Assembly (NCBI RefSeq): GCF_015686695.1
Contig: NZ_JADPMR010000001.1
Span: forward strand, 1,550,001-1,614,000
Reading direction: 5' to 3'
Source: Vibrio nitrifigilis
GTDB taxonomy: Bacteria; Pseudomonadota; Gammaproteobacteria; Enterobacterales; Vibrionaceae
DNA length: 64,000 bases
Shown here in pieces: positions 17,091 to 25,512 of this stretch; the stretch's first letter is position 1, and each line of letters starts with the position of its first letter. The position numbers were made by a program, and so were the translations under genes. The notes below the pieces were generated by a model. It was not told where the DNA came from. It worked only from the letters and a program-made list of their open reading frames with translations, and did not search any database.

Positions 17091-17890
17091 ATGTTAAAAA
17101 AATTCCTGTTATTCTTTCATTAGTTGTTATTAGTGGTTGTTCAACCCACAATGAGGCAAGTTCATCAAAGTTTTTTGTTAAAAAACCAGTAGAAAAAAAA
17201 AGATTAAATAGTAATGGGAATTTGTATTCACACACTATTGAAAAAGGTTTATATCGTCTTACTGAATATTTCAATAATGATGGTTCGTTACTTAAGAGAT
17301 CATCTTATTTCCTAGACCCTGAAAAAGGAATTAATAAAAAAACAGAAAGTGGAAGACAATTAAAATTTAATGGAGATGGTTGGGTTTCTAGTTATTATTT
17401 AAAAGGTAGGAGGTATGAATTTAACAATCCAGAAGAATTAGGTTCTTTTTGGGTCAAACCTTCCAGATTAACTTACGGTGGTAGGGCTGTTCCTGCAGTA
17501 GCTGCTAATGATAAATATATGGCTATTCTTTATGGTGAAAAAAAAGCACGAACCGATCAATATCGTATTCGTTTTGCTGTTGTAAATCTTGAGGAAAATA
17601 TATGTGAATTAGAAGGTTATTCTGGTGTTGCTTCTGCTAAGTTTGGTGGTGAAAGTGTAGAACTGAAAAAGAAATGTGAAACTTTTGGTATAACTTCTGC
17701 AGAAGTTTATACCCCATCAACTGATAAAGATAATACATTTGCTTTAGTTGGTTTAAGTAATAAAATTCTCCATAAAATTGATGAGTTTTATGTTGAAATT
17801 GATGGCGAAAAAATACCATTTAAAATAAAAGGAATTTCTAACTACTTGCATTCTAAAAGAGAGTTCGATACAACTTTATTTACCTATTAG
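17091..17890 (+). CDS. Putative lipoprotein, unknown function (start disrupted)
   Basis: An AT-rich gene whose frame encodes a signal peptide, the lipobox LVVISGC and a mature domain of about 245 residues with no family I recognise (it includes GRRYEFNNPEELGSFWV and YVEIDGEKIPF). The natural ATG at 17091 is one base out of frame: the A7 run at 17096-17102 would need eight As to join it to the lipoprotein reading frame. No other ATG, GTG or TTG lies in frame ahead of the signal peptide. Either the gene is broken, or slippage on the A tract restores it. It lies 38 bp after the resolvase remnant. Confidence 0.6.
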
Positions 17891-18240
17891 TATTGAATAA
17901 TTCATTAGTCGATTTTGCATATAATGAATAGGTTCAAATTACGATATTGTCCGTGACGCTCTCGCTTCGCGACAGCTTGATACCGCGCACTATGTTTACA
18001 AAAAACGTAAACATAGTGAGTTAACCTTGTGGTGAGAGTCGGGATTAAGCCGGTTGCCGTGACTACGCAAATAATGCTGCTTTGCTAAGCGCTTCGGTCA
18101 TCACACGCCACTTCTTGCTCTAAACGCTTACTGGGCTAAAACACGCAAAACTTCGTTTCGCAGCCCAGAAAGCAACATCAAAACGGGCAAGGCGGCATGC
18201 GCCAGCCTCCAAAGTACAAAACTAGGTGGTGTGACCTGCC
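17891..18240. other. Structured non-coding stretch with hairpins
   Basis: No gene is seen. The segment from about 17950 is richer in G+C than its surroundings and holds a perfect 12-bp hairpin CACTATGTTTAC / GTAAACATAGTG (17988-18018) and a longer-range pair CTGGGCT / AGCCCAG (18132-18175). It lacks coding bias in any frame. It may be an integron or mobile-element remnant, or a non-coding RNA. Confidence 0.45.
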
Positions 18241-18245
18241 TTTGT

Positions 18246-18443
18246 TTAAATGTAATTGATGGATATCTGATAACTCATTTGTGCCCCATTATCATTTAAA
18301 GTAAATACTTCTTCTGAGCGTATTGCCCTACCAAAAGTCATCCAAGTTCGCATGGTAGATACCCTAAGGGATCCTTGCTCTCATCCGTAAAATATCCCTT
18401 ATAAGACACATCACAAAGTTCAATAGCAAGTATTTCTATATAA
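18246..18443 (-). pseudogene. Short coding remnant on the minus strand
   Basis: On the minus strand a plausible C-terminal peptide from ATG 18353 (with TWMTFGRAIRSEEVF and GAQMSYQISINYI) ends at a TAA at 18246-18248. An upstream frame (IEILAIELCDVSYKGYF) would continue it after a frameshift. I recognise no family. It is probably the tail of a decayed gene. Confidence 0.3.
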
Positions 18444-18527
18444 GGCTGAATCTTTGATTGAGAAATGGATACAAACATCAATATTGTTTATGATTTAAGT
18501 AATTACATTAACTTATTGGTTTTTAAT

Positions 18528-19517
18528 ATGAAAACGTCTTTCTTTACTAAAATCGCAGGTATTGCTTTTACCACTAGTGTCATTGCAGGTTGTTCTGCAA
18601 TTAAACACACTACAAAAGAAACACCTCATTATGATTCGACTGATGTTCACTTTAGTGAGCAATCTAAACTGTTTTTTGCTGCTAATGCGGCTATTAGCGT
18701 GCCAAAAGAAGCAAGTTTTGAACAATACAACCCATATATCAAAACCACTGACAACAGTTTATTTAGAACCCTATTTAATTCTAAATTGATGTCTTTCGGT
18801 AATTCAGCCTCAAAAATGGTTGGTGGAGGCTTACTGGTAAAAGATATGTTAGCTCTGGACTACGTTCCCAGTTGGAGGGCGAACCAACTGATCATCGCAA
18901 TTCCATTTAGTGGTGATCTCGAAGGTGATGCCAACCGCTTGCATGAAAAGAAAGTAGCACTAATTAAAGCCGCTTATAAGGCAAACGGAACACCAGTTTC
19001 TTACGACCATCCAATCACAGCATCCAGTTTTAGTCAGCTTAGCCCTCACTACCTAGTTCCAACAGGTATCCCATACTGCTCTGATAAAAAGCCAACGGAT
19101 TTCGACAAAGTGAGTTTTTCAGCTTCAGGCGGTTATTACGATGAAGTTTGTGCCACTGCGGTATTGAAAAGTGGAGATGTTTTAGTAGGTAACGATGATA
19201 TTAAATTGCTGCCACAAGGCGATTTAATGTATTCATCAACATGGTTGCCAGATAACTTTCCAATTGAGTACCTTAAATCAGATAATCCATACACTTATCT
19301 TTATGTGGCGCCCGTTGAACTGCATGTTTCTAACGTCTACGAACACTTAAGCGAAAATCAGTTATTGAAAGCCTATGAATCTGGACGTATTTCTCTCAAC
19401 CCTTATATGAAGGATCTGAAAACCGGGGAAATCATGTATTTTAATGAAAGACTCAAAGCATATCAGGAAAACTCCATTTCACTAGTTGACGATAATCTAG
19501 CGGCAAAATCGATGTAA
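18528..19517 (+). CDS. Putative lipoprotein, unknown function
   Basis: A 329-residue protein. The start at ATG 18528 gives a clean lipoprotein signal: positive MKTSFFTK, a hydrophobic core and the lipobox SVIAGC. The mature part has a glycine-rich hydrophobic patch (MVGGGLLVKDMLALDY) and several tyrosine and proline-rich stretches. I recognise no family. It would be anchored in the inner or outer membrane; the residue after the cysteine is serine, which favours the outer membrane. An upstream in-frame ATG at 18465 is rejected because it buries the signal peptide. A 10-bp inverted repeat (CCATGTATAT / ATATACATGG, 19545-19584) follows. Confidence 0.75.
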   Translation: MKTSFFTKIAGIAFTTSVIAGCSAIKHTTKETPHYDSTDVHFSEQSKLFFAANAAISVPKEASFEQYNPYIKTTDNSLFRTLFNSKLMSFGNSASKMVGGGLLVKDMLALDYVPSWRANQLIIAIPFSGDLEGDANRLHEKKVALIKAAYKANGTPVSYDHPITASSFSQLSPHYLVPTGIPYCSDKKPTDFDKVSFSASGGYYDEVCATAVLKSGDVLVGNDDIKLLPQGDLMYSSTWLPDNFPIEYLKSDNPYTYLYVAPVELHVSNVYEHLSENQLLKAYESGRISLNPYMKDLKTGEIMYFNERLKAYQENSISLVDDNLAAKSM

Positions 19518-19907
19518 GATTAGTGACTGGTCTTTGAATTTACGCCATGTATATATCATTACTACGAGTTAAAAATATACATGGTGTATTAGAACGATGA
19601 GGAAGCAGTTCGTGCCAGATGTTCGAGGTAAATCTGACACTTTTATGTCCAATAGTGATTTAGCGACCTTTGTTGTCACACTATTCTTTGAATAGCCACG
19701 CTCTACAGTAAAAGAAAACTTTCAAACTTTATGACCTTCGACAACAATGTCGGTTGCAAAGCGAAACGGTAAGGTTAATCTAAAGATATCGGTACTAATA
19801 ATTCTTACTTACTTGTTTTATTAATTATTTTTATCATTTTAGTCACTAATAATAACAACAGAATATAATGCCATAATTGTGGTGTCAGATGCATACAGGG
19901 ATTCATC
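19518..19907. other. Intergenic stretch
   Basis: Apart from the inverted repeat at 19545-19584 just after the lipoprotein gene, which could act as a weak terminator, I see nothing definite here. The second half is very AT-rich and probably holds the promoter of the small gene at 19908. Confidence 0.4.
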
Positions 19908-20057
19908 ATGAGACAAAAAACAGGGAATGGTAAGTATTATGCTTACGGTCTTGCAATCGGGACATTAATTGGATGGGCGATGGGGAACATGGCCTTAGGG
20001 CTCATTATCGGTACTGCATCTGGGTTAAGCCTCGATCTTGTAGCGACTTCTCGATAA
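19908..20057 (+). CDS. Small glycine-rich membrane protein
   Basis: A 49-residue reading frame (ATG 19908, TAA 20055-20057) with AGGGA upstream. After a basic N-terminus (MRQKTGNGKYYAYG) there is one long hydrophobic segment with regularly spaced small residues (GTLIGWAMGN, GLIIGTASGL), like a glycine-zipper transmembrane helix pair. It has no recognised family. It lies 65 bp before the serine hydrolase gene and could share its transcript. Confidence 0.5.
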   Translation: MRQKTGNGKYYAYGLAIGTLIGWAMGNMALGLIIGTASGLSLDLVATSR

Positions 20058-20122
20058 CCCATTGAAATACCAATGACCCGTCCAAATATGGATGGGTATA
20101 TTCACCAATTAGAAGAAAAATT

Positions 20123-20665
20123 ATGTCAGTTACAGTGATTATTTCGCCTGGATATGGCGATTCGAGCCCCGATCATTGGCAAACATGGTTAAATGAAACC
20201 TTGCCAAATAGCGTTAAAGTAGAGCAAATCAATTGGTTATCACCACAGCGTGATGAGTGGATAGACGGCGTGCAGCGCACCGTTGAAAGTGTTGAAGGGC
20301 CAATTATTTTGGTTGGTCACAGCTGTGGTTCGGTTGCCGTTACTCAGTGGGCACAACGTTATGCAGACTCGCGTGTGCTTGGCGCCATTTTGGTGGCTCC
20401 TGCTGATGTGGATGATGACTATGCCATGGAAGAGATTAAAGTACAGCGACCATTAATGCTGGCCAAATTGCCATTTCCAACGGTTGTGGTGTGCAGCGAT
20501 AACGATATCCATGTTAGCGTGGAACGCGCCCACTATTTTGCTGAATGCTGGGGCAGCAAAGCGGTACACGTGCTTAATCAAGCAGGCCACATTAATGCCG
20601 ACAATGGTTACGGTTCTTGGCCGCAAATGCTCGAATGGATAGAGGAATTAGCAAAAGCTTGGTGA
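20123..20665 (+). CDS. RBBP9/YdeN-family serine hydrolase
   Basis: A 180-residue small alpha/beta hydrolase, typical length for the family. Catalytic residues are visible: the nucleophile in VGHSCGSVA, the acid in CSDNDIHVS and the histidine in NQAGHINAD. The N-terminal PGYGDSSPDHWQTWL is the RBBP9/YdeN signature. The natural substrate of this family is unsettled. Gene order offers no clue. A strong terminator follows within 50 bp. Confidence 0.9.
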   Translation: MSVTVIISPGYGDSSPDHWQTWLNETLPNSVKVEQINWLSPQRDEWIDGVQRTVESVEGPIILVGHSCGSVAVTQWAQRYADSRVLGAILVAPADVDDDYAMEEIKVQRPLMLAKLPFPTVVVCSDNDIHVSVERAHYFAECWGSKAVHVLNQAGHINADNGYGSWPQMLEWIEELAKAW

Positions 20666-20708
20666 TAAGCGTTTTAGCATCACCGTTAGAGTGCGAATGA
20701 GATAGCAA

Positions 20709-20743
20709 AAACACCCCGGTCGGCTTGGCTGGGGTGTTTTTTT
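20709..20743 (+). terminator. Rho-independent terminator
   Basis: The stem AAACACCCC / GGGGTGTTT closes an 11-nt loop and is followed by a T run. It terminates the serine hydrolase transcript. Confidence 0.85.
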
Positions 20744-20844
20744 ATGGGGTGATGGCCTCTTGAGCATTTACGTAATCATATTGGCTTTACTTCACTCTTT
20801 TTAATCCATCCAACGTAGGTTCCTGTGAGGTTTTTATTAGGGGA

Positions 20845-20891
20845 TAGCACTATTTTGTCCATGTTATTTGTGAGTGCGCAAAATAGTGCTA
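20845..20891. promoter_or_regulatory. Perfect 13-bp inverted repeat before the glycyl radical locus
   Basis: TAGCACTATTTTG and CAAAATAGTGCTA face each other across 21 bp, two helical turns. There is no T run. It sits about 150 bp before the GlcG-like gene that opens the dehydratase locus, so an operator is likelier than a terminator. The remainder of the 20744-21039 gap shows nothing else. Confidence 0.45.
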
Positions 20892-21039
20892 CAGGTCAAC
20901 AAGTTCTGACATCTCAATCTCTATGTCGAAGTGATAGCGTAGCTAATAAAGGTATCTCTGTGTTGGCGATAAGGTTGGTGCTGCGGCACAAAAGATAGGT
21001 CCGACAGGCGATAATTCATTGAACGAAGGGGTAAAAGTC

Positions 21040-21531
21040 GTGAACAGCTATGATGAATTGTTCGATGCTCCAGTTGATGGAGAGGCAGTTAAACCATCTA
21101 ACGAGCAAACAAAAATTTCACTGCATGACGCTATGTTATTAGGCGAATTTGCGAAACAAAAAGCGTTAGAGATGAACTTGCCTGTTGTGTTTTGTTTGAT
21201 GGATGCAAGTGGCAATCAACGTTATTTCTTTAGTATGGAAAATGCGCTTTTGGTCAGTAGTTCGGTTGCGGTTAAAAAAGCGTGGACAGCAGTTGCTCTG
21301 AAAATGACGACTCAGCAACTGGCGCAAGAAATTTAACCCGGTAAGAGCCTGTATACCTTACAAAATGATCCCAGTTTATGCTGTTTTGGAGGCGGAATTC
21401 CTTTATGGAAAGGGAATGTGTTGCTCGGAGCTTTGGGGGTTAGTGGTGGCAGTGTCGAACAAGATATGACCGTCGCGCATTATGCCGTTACACAGTTTAG
21501 CCAACGTTATTACTCGCTACTACCGCAATAA
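21040..21531 (+). pseudogene. GlcG/HbpS (PduO C-terminal-like, DhaG-type) protein with internal stop
   Basis: One frame encodes a full GlcG/HbpS-type domain: SLHDAMLLGEFAKQKALEMN, VVFCLMDASGNQRYF, then after a TAA at 21334-21336 the same frame goes on with PGKSLYTLQNDP, CFGGGIPLWKGNVLLGALGV and SGGSVEQD, ending at 21531. The nonsense codon falls inside the conserved domain, so the gene is probably inactive unless the stop is read through. GTG 21040 is chosen because GAAGGGG lies 8 bp upstream. Such proteins often accompany diol and glycerol dehydratase operons, which agrees with the downstream genes. Confidence 0.8.
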
Positions 21532-21611
21532 AGGTGCTGGTGATATCCCGTTAAATGGGTTTAACGAGTATCACCTGAAGTCTCACGTTAACGACAAATA
21601 GGAAACACAGC

Positions 21612-21809
21612 ATGAATGATGCAGAAATTGCCGAGGCAGTGGATCAAATACTCAGTCGTTACACTCCGCCAAAGACGACCATCAAGGCAACCACTCAGCT
21701 TGAGCGCTGCCAGGCAAATAAGCCGTTAGACCTAAAAACGATTGTGTCTCAAGCATTGGCTGAAACGTTAAAAGCGGCATCAACACCTAATGATGAGCCT
21801 AGAAAGTAA
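21612..21809 (+). CDS. 65-residue protein with microcompartment-targeting-like helix
   Basis: A good Shine-Dalgarno (AGGAAACAC) precedes the ATG. The product opens with MNDAEIAEAVDQILSRY, an amphipathic helix with hydrophobic residues every three to four positions, followed by a proline/threonine linker and a second helix (LKTIVSQALAETLKAA). This pattern resembles the encapsulation peptides that target enzymes to bacterial microcompartments. It lies between the GlcG-like gene and the dehydratase. No shell protein gene is in the window. It could be a remnant of a longer enzyme or a free adaptor; I do not recognise a defined family. Confidence 0.55.
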   Translation: MNDAEIAEAVDQILSRYTPPKTTIKATTQLERCQANKPLDLKTIVSQALAETLKAASTPNDEPRK

Positions 21810-21954
21810 GGGGTTGCATCGTTAAGTAAAGGCCAAATCACCGGTAATTCATTGATAGAAACAAGGATCATAGCCATCACCATCGCTGCGACAGAATTCA
21901 TTCACTAGATGTGTTGTGACTCACACATCTATTCACAATTTTTGGAGTAATGCT

Positions 21955-24495
21955 ATGTTAGAGAAAGGTTTTTCTAATCCAACCGATCGCATTGTAAGAC
22001 TAAAAAATACCATTCTTCGTGCGAAACCTTATGTTGAATCCGAACGTGCAGTGATTGCGACTCAAGCCTATCGTGAAAATGAACAGCGACCCGCCGTTAT
22101 GCGTCGCGCCAAAGTGGTGGAAAAAATCTTTAATGAACTGCCCGTCACCATTCGTCCTGATGAATTGATCGTTGGTGCAGTGACCATCAATCCTCGTTCC
22201 ACAGAAATCTGTCCAGAATTTTCATTTGATTGGGTGGAAAAAGAATTTGATACGATGGCTGATCGTATTGCTGACCCATTCATTATCGAAAAGAAGACAG
22301 CGCAAGAATTGCATGAAGCGTTCAAATATTGGCCGGGTAAAACCACCAGTGAATTGGCCGCCTCTTATATGTCTCCGGAAACACATGATGCGATGAACAA
22401 TGGCGTATTTACTGTGGGAAACTACTTTTTCGGCGGCGTCGGACACGTTTGTGTCGATTACGGTAAGATTCTTAAAATCGGCTTTCAGGGTGTGATTGAT
22501 GAAGTGACTCAAGCTCTGGAAAACTTAGATCGCACCAAACCCGATTACATCAAAAAACAGCAGTTCTATCAGGCGGTCATCATTAGTTATCAAGCGGCAA
22601 TTGTGTTTGCACATCGGTATGCTGATGAGGCTGAACGTCTCGCACAAATCGAATCAAATCCACATCGTAAAACCGAACTCGAACAGATTGCTCAGAACTG
22701 CCGTCGCGTTCCAGAAAATGGGGCCATCACTTTTTGGGAAGCTTGCCAAGCTTTCTGGTTTGTGCAAAGCATGTTGCAAATTGAATCCAGTGGTCACTCT
22801 ATCTCTCCTGGGCGTTTTGACCAATACATGTATCCTTATTTGAAAGCGGATACTTCGATTGATCCGACCTTTGCACAAGAACTAGTTGATTGCTGCTGGA
22901 TCAAATTGAATGATATCAATAAAACACGTGATGAAGTGTCTGCTCAGGCCTTCGCAGGTTACGCAGTATTTCAAAATTTGATTGTTGGTGGTCAGACTGA
23001 AGATGGGTTAGATGCAACAAACCCATTGACTTACATGTGTATGGAAGCAACGGCACACGTTCGTCTGCCACAACCTTCTTTCTCCATTCGTGTATGGCAA
23101 GGCACCCCTGATGAATTCCTATTTCGCGCATGTGAATTGGTGCGATTAGGCTTGGGTGTACCAGCCATGTACAACGATGAAGTGATTATCCCAGCGCTAC
23201 AAAACCGTGGTGTATCTTTATGCGATGCTCGTGATTACTGCATCATCGGCTGTGTTGAACCTCAAGCGCCACATCGTACGGAAGGATGGCATGATGCGGC
23301 GTTTTTTAACGTAGCGAAAGTATTGGAAATTACGCTAAACGGTGGTTGTGTGGGTGATAAGCAGTTAGGCCCTGTGACCAGTAAAATGACGGAATATACC
23401 AATATTGAGGATTTCTTTACGGCGTTTAAAACGCAAATGGCGTACTTTGTCCATAAATTAGTTGAAGCATGTAATAGCGTCGATATTGCACATGGTGAAC
23501 GTTGTCCATTGCCGTTTCTCTCTGCCATGGTTGATGACTGTATTGGTCGTGGTAAATCTTTGCAAGAAGGTGGTGCTATTTACAATTTCACCGGGCCACA
23601 AGCTTTTGGAATTGCAGATAGTGGTGACTCTGTTTATGCCATGCAAAAACAGGTATTTGAAGAGCAAAAATTAACTATTTCAGAGCTTAAAGATGCGTTA
23701 GATGCCAATTTTGATTATCAAGGCCAACCTGAAGTAATCAGCAGAATGTCTCTTGGTGAAGAAGAGATTAACGCTCTGGTCACTCGGATTATGGATCAAA
23801 ATGGACAATTATCGCCTGCAGCCGTGAAAGAAGAAGTATATCGCCAATTATCGGAAGCTCAGTCTTCTTCTACCGTCCAAGGCCGGATGTCACGTAACGA
23901 AGAAATTCGGCATATTTTGGAAAATACCCCATGCTTTGGGAATGATATCGATGCGGTCGATTATGTGGCTCGTCGATGTGCCTTGGTTTACTGTCAGGAA
24001 GTCGAAAAATACACCAACCCTCGTGGCGGTCAGTTCCAAGCAGGTATTTATCCAGTATCTGCTAACGTCTTGTTTGGTAAAGATGTCGCTGCATTGCCTG
24101 ATGGACGTTTAGCAAAACAACCATTGGCTGATGGGGTGTCTCCTCGACAAGGTAAAGACATATTAGGTCCGACAGCTGCCGCCAATTCGGTCGCTAAATT
24201 AGACCACTTCATTGCGTCTAACGGTACGTTGTATAACCAGAAATTCCTGCCATCATCTCTAGCGGGTGAAAATGGGTTGCGTCACTTTAGTGGTTTGGTG
24301 CGTAGCTACTTTGATAAAAAGGGCATGCACGTACAATTTAACGTTATTAATCGGGATTTGTTGCTTGATGCACAGCGTAACCCACAAGATCATGAAGATT
24401 TAGTGGTACGTGTGGCGGGGTACAGTGCACAGTTTGTGGTGCTAGCAAAAGAAGTTCAAGACGACATCATAAGTCGTACTGAGCAAACATTCTAA
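21955..24495 (+). CDS. dhaB1: Glycyl radical glycerol/1,2-propanediol dehydratase (B12-independent)
   Basis: An 846-residue glycyl radical enzyme. With the ATG at 21955 (GGAG 8 bp upstream) the residues are His164 (GVGHV), His281-Ser282 (SSGHSIS), Cys433 and Glu435 (GCVEPQ) and Asp447 (GWHD). As I recall, these are the same numbers as the substrate-pocket residues of Clostridium butyricum glycerol dehydratase. The radical glycine is Gly822 in VRVAGYSAQF, 59 residues later than Gly763 there; the difference is an insertion at about residues 590-648. It would dehydrate glycerol or 1,2-propanediol to an aldehyde under anoxic conditions. Choline lyase has different pocket residues. An extension to GTG 21916 is unlikely. 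Confidence 0.85.
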   Translation: MLEKGFSNPTDRIVRLKNTILRAKPYVESERAVIATQAYRENEQRPAVMRRAKVVEKIFNELPVTIRPDELIVGAVTINPRSTEICPEFSFDWVEKEFDTMADRIADPFIIEKKTAQELHEAFKYWPGKTTSELAASYMSPETHDAMNNGVFTVGNYFFGGVGHVCVDYGKILKIGFQGVIDEVTQALENLDRTKPDYIKKQQFYQAVIISYQAAIVFAHRYADEAERLAQIESNPHRKTELEQIAQNCRRVPENGAITFWEACQAFWFVQSMLQIESSGHSISPGRFDQYMYPYLKADTSIDPTFAQELVDCCWIKLNDINKTRDEVSAQAFAGYAVFQNLIVGGQTEDGLDATNPLTYMCMEATAHVRLPQPSFSIRVWQGTPDEFLFRACELVRLGLGVPAMYNDEVIIPALQNRGVSLCDARDYCIIGCVEPQAPHRTEGWHDAAFFNVAKVLEITLNGGCVGDKQLGPVTSKMTEYTNIEDFFTAFKTQMAYFVHKLVEACNSVDIAHGERCPLPFLSAMVDDCIGRGKSLQEGGAIYNFTGPQAFGIADSGDSVYAMQKQVFEEQKLTISELKDALDANFDYQGQPEVISRMSLGEEEINALVTRIMDQNGQLSPAAVKEEVYRQLSEAQSSSTVQGRMSRNEEIRHILENTPCFGNDIDAVDYVARRCALVYCQEVEKYTNPRGGQFQAGIYPVSANVLFGKDVAALPDGRLAKQPLADGVSPRQGKDILGPTAAANSVAKLDHFIASNGTLYNQKFLPSSLAGENGLRHFSGLVRSYFDKKGMHVQFNVINRDLLLDAQRNPQDHEDLVVRVAGYSAQFVVLAKEVQDDIISRTEQTF

Positions 24496-24511
24496 CCGTA
24501 AATCGCATGTT

Positions 24512-24538
24512 TAGGCCGCTTATAGAGCGGCCTATTTT
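24512..24538 (+). terminator. Intra-operon terminator between dehydratase and activase genes
   Basis: The stem TAGGCCGCT / AGCGGCCTA has a 4-nt loop and is followed by TTTTTC. It lies 17 bp after the dehydratase stop and 24 bp before the activase start, and may lower activase expression relative to the dehydratase. Confidence 0.8.
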
Positions 24539-24561
24539 TCAAGCCAAATAGAGCCTTTGAA

Positions 24562-25479
24562 ATGAGTGAAGTTGATTACGATACGCAAGGTATTCTGTTC
24601 AATATCCAAAGATATTCAATCCATGATGGCCCTGGGATCCGCACCATTCCCTTTTTTAAAGGATGCCCGTTATCATGCCGTTGGTGTAGTAATCCCGAGT
24701 CACGTAAAGTTAAACCCGAACTGATGTACAACAAAATCCGTTGCGTAAGTTGCGGTAAATGCGAAGAGGTTTGCCCGCAGCAAGCTATATCTACAGATAA
24801 TCCATATTTTATCGATCGTGACTTATGCGATCAGTGCGGTCTGTGCGCCAAAGCTTGCCTGACCAATGCCCTAGAAATGAAGGGTACACGCATGACGGTT
24901 GCTCAAGTGATCGATGAGCTAAAGAAAGAAGAAAACCTATTTCGTCGTGCGGGGGGAGGGATCACGCTTTCTGGCGGTGAGCCACTTACCCAACCAGAAT
25001 TCGCGCGAGAACTGCTCAAAGCATGTAAAGAAAAGGGATGGCATACTGCCATTGAAACCACCGCGTTTGCGCCAAAAAAAATCATCAAAGAGATCTTCCC
25101 GTATATCGATGTTGCCCTGACGGATATAAAGGCGATCAACCCTTATGTTCATCGCGCAAACACTGGCGTCGACAATCGTATTATCTTAGAGAACCTGATT
25201 CGTATCTCGCAAATGACGCAATTGGTGGTGCGTGTTCCTGTGATTCCTGATGTGAATGATAATGTGGAAGAAATTTCTGCTATTACCGATTTTGCTAAGC
25301 TATTGAGTGGTGTTGATACACTGCATTTATTGCCTTACCACACTTATGGTGAGAATAAATACGCCTTGCTTGGGCTTAAGTATCCGATGGGAGAGACGCC
25401 GGTTGTCGCTGAAGAAAAATTAGAGCAGTTGAAAGCCTTAGTGGAGGAGCAAGGGTTTCATTGTTACATAGGCGGCTAA
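24562..25479 (+). CDS. dhaB2: Glycyl radical enzyme activase (radical SAM)
   Basis: A 305-residue activating enzyme, nearly the length of DhaB2. The radical-SAM cluster motif is CPLSCRWC near residues 35-42. An inserted two-cluster ferredoxin domain follows (CVSCGKCEEVCP and CDQCGLCAKACL, residues 60-105), as in activases of the diol/glycerol dehydratase group, and the SAM-binding GGGITLSGGEP is clear. It generates the glycyl radical on the partner enzyme encoded 66 bp upstream. The start has only a weak Shine-Dalgarno. Confidence 0.93.
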   Translation: MSEVDYDTQGILFNIQRYSIHDGPGIRTIPFFKGCPLSCRWCSNPESRKVKPELMYNKIRCVSCGKCEEVCPQQAISTDNPYFIDRDLCDQCGLCAKACLTNALEMKGTRMTVAQVIDELKKEENLFRRAGGGITLSGGEPLTQPEFARELLKACKEKGWHTAIETTAFAPKKIIKEIFPYIDVALTDIKAINPYVHRANTGVDNRIILENLIRISQMTQLVVRVPVIPDVNDNVEEISAITDFAKLLSGVDTLHLLPYHTYGENKYALLGLKYPMGETPVVAEEKLEQLKALVEEQGFHCYIGG

Positions 25480-25512
25480 ATCGTGATCACTAATATTGCT
25501 ACGATGAAACGG

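Noticed and set aside
21955..24495. Choline trimethylamine-lyase (CutC)
   Set aside because: The GCVEPQ motif fits, but the residue 13 positions after the cysteine is His, not Thr, and the His164, His281-Ser282 and Asp447 pocket is that of glycerol/diol dehydratases. The PocR sensor also points to a diol.
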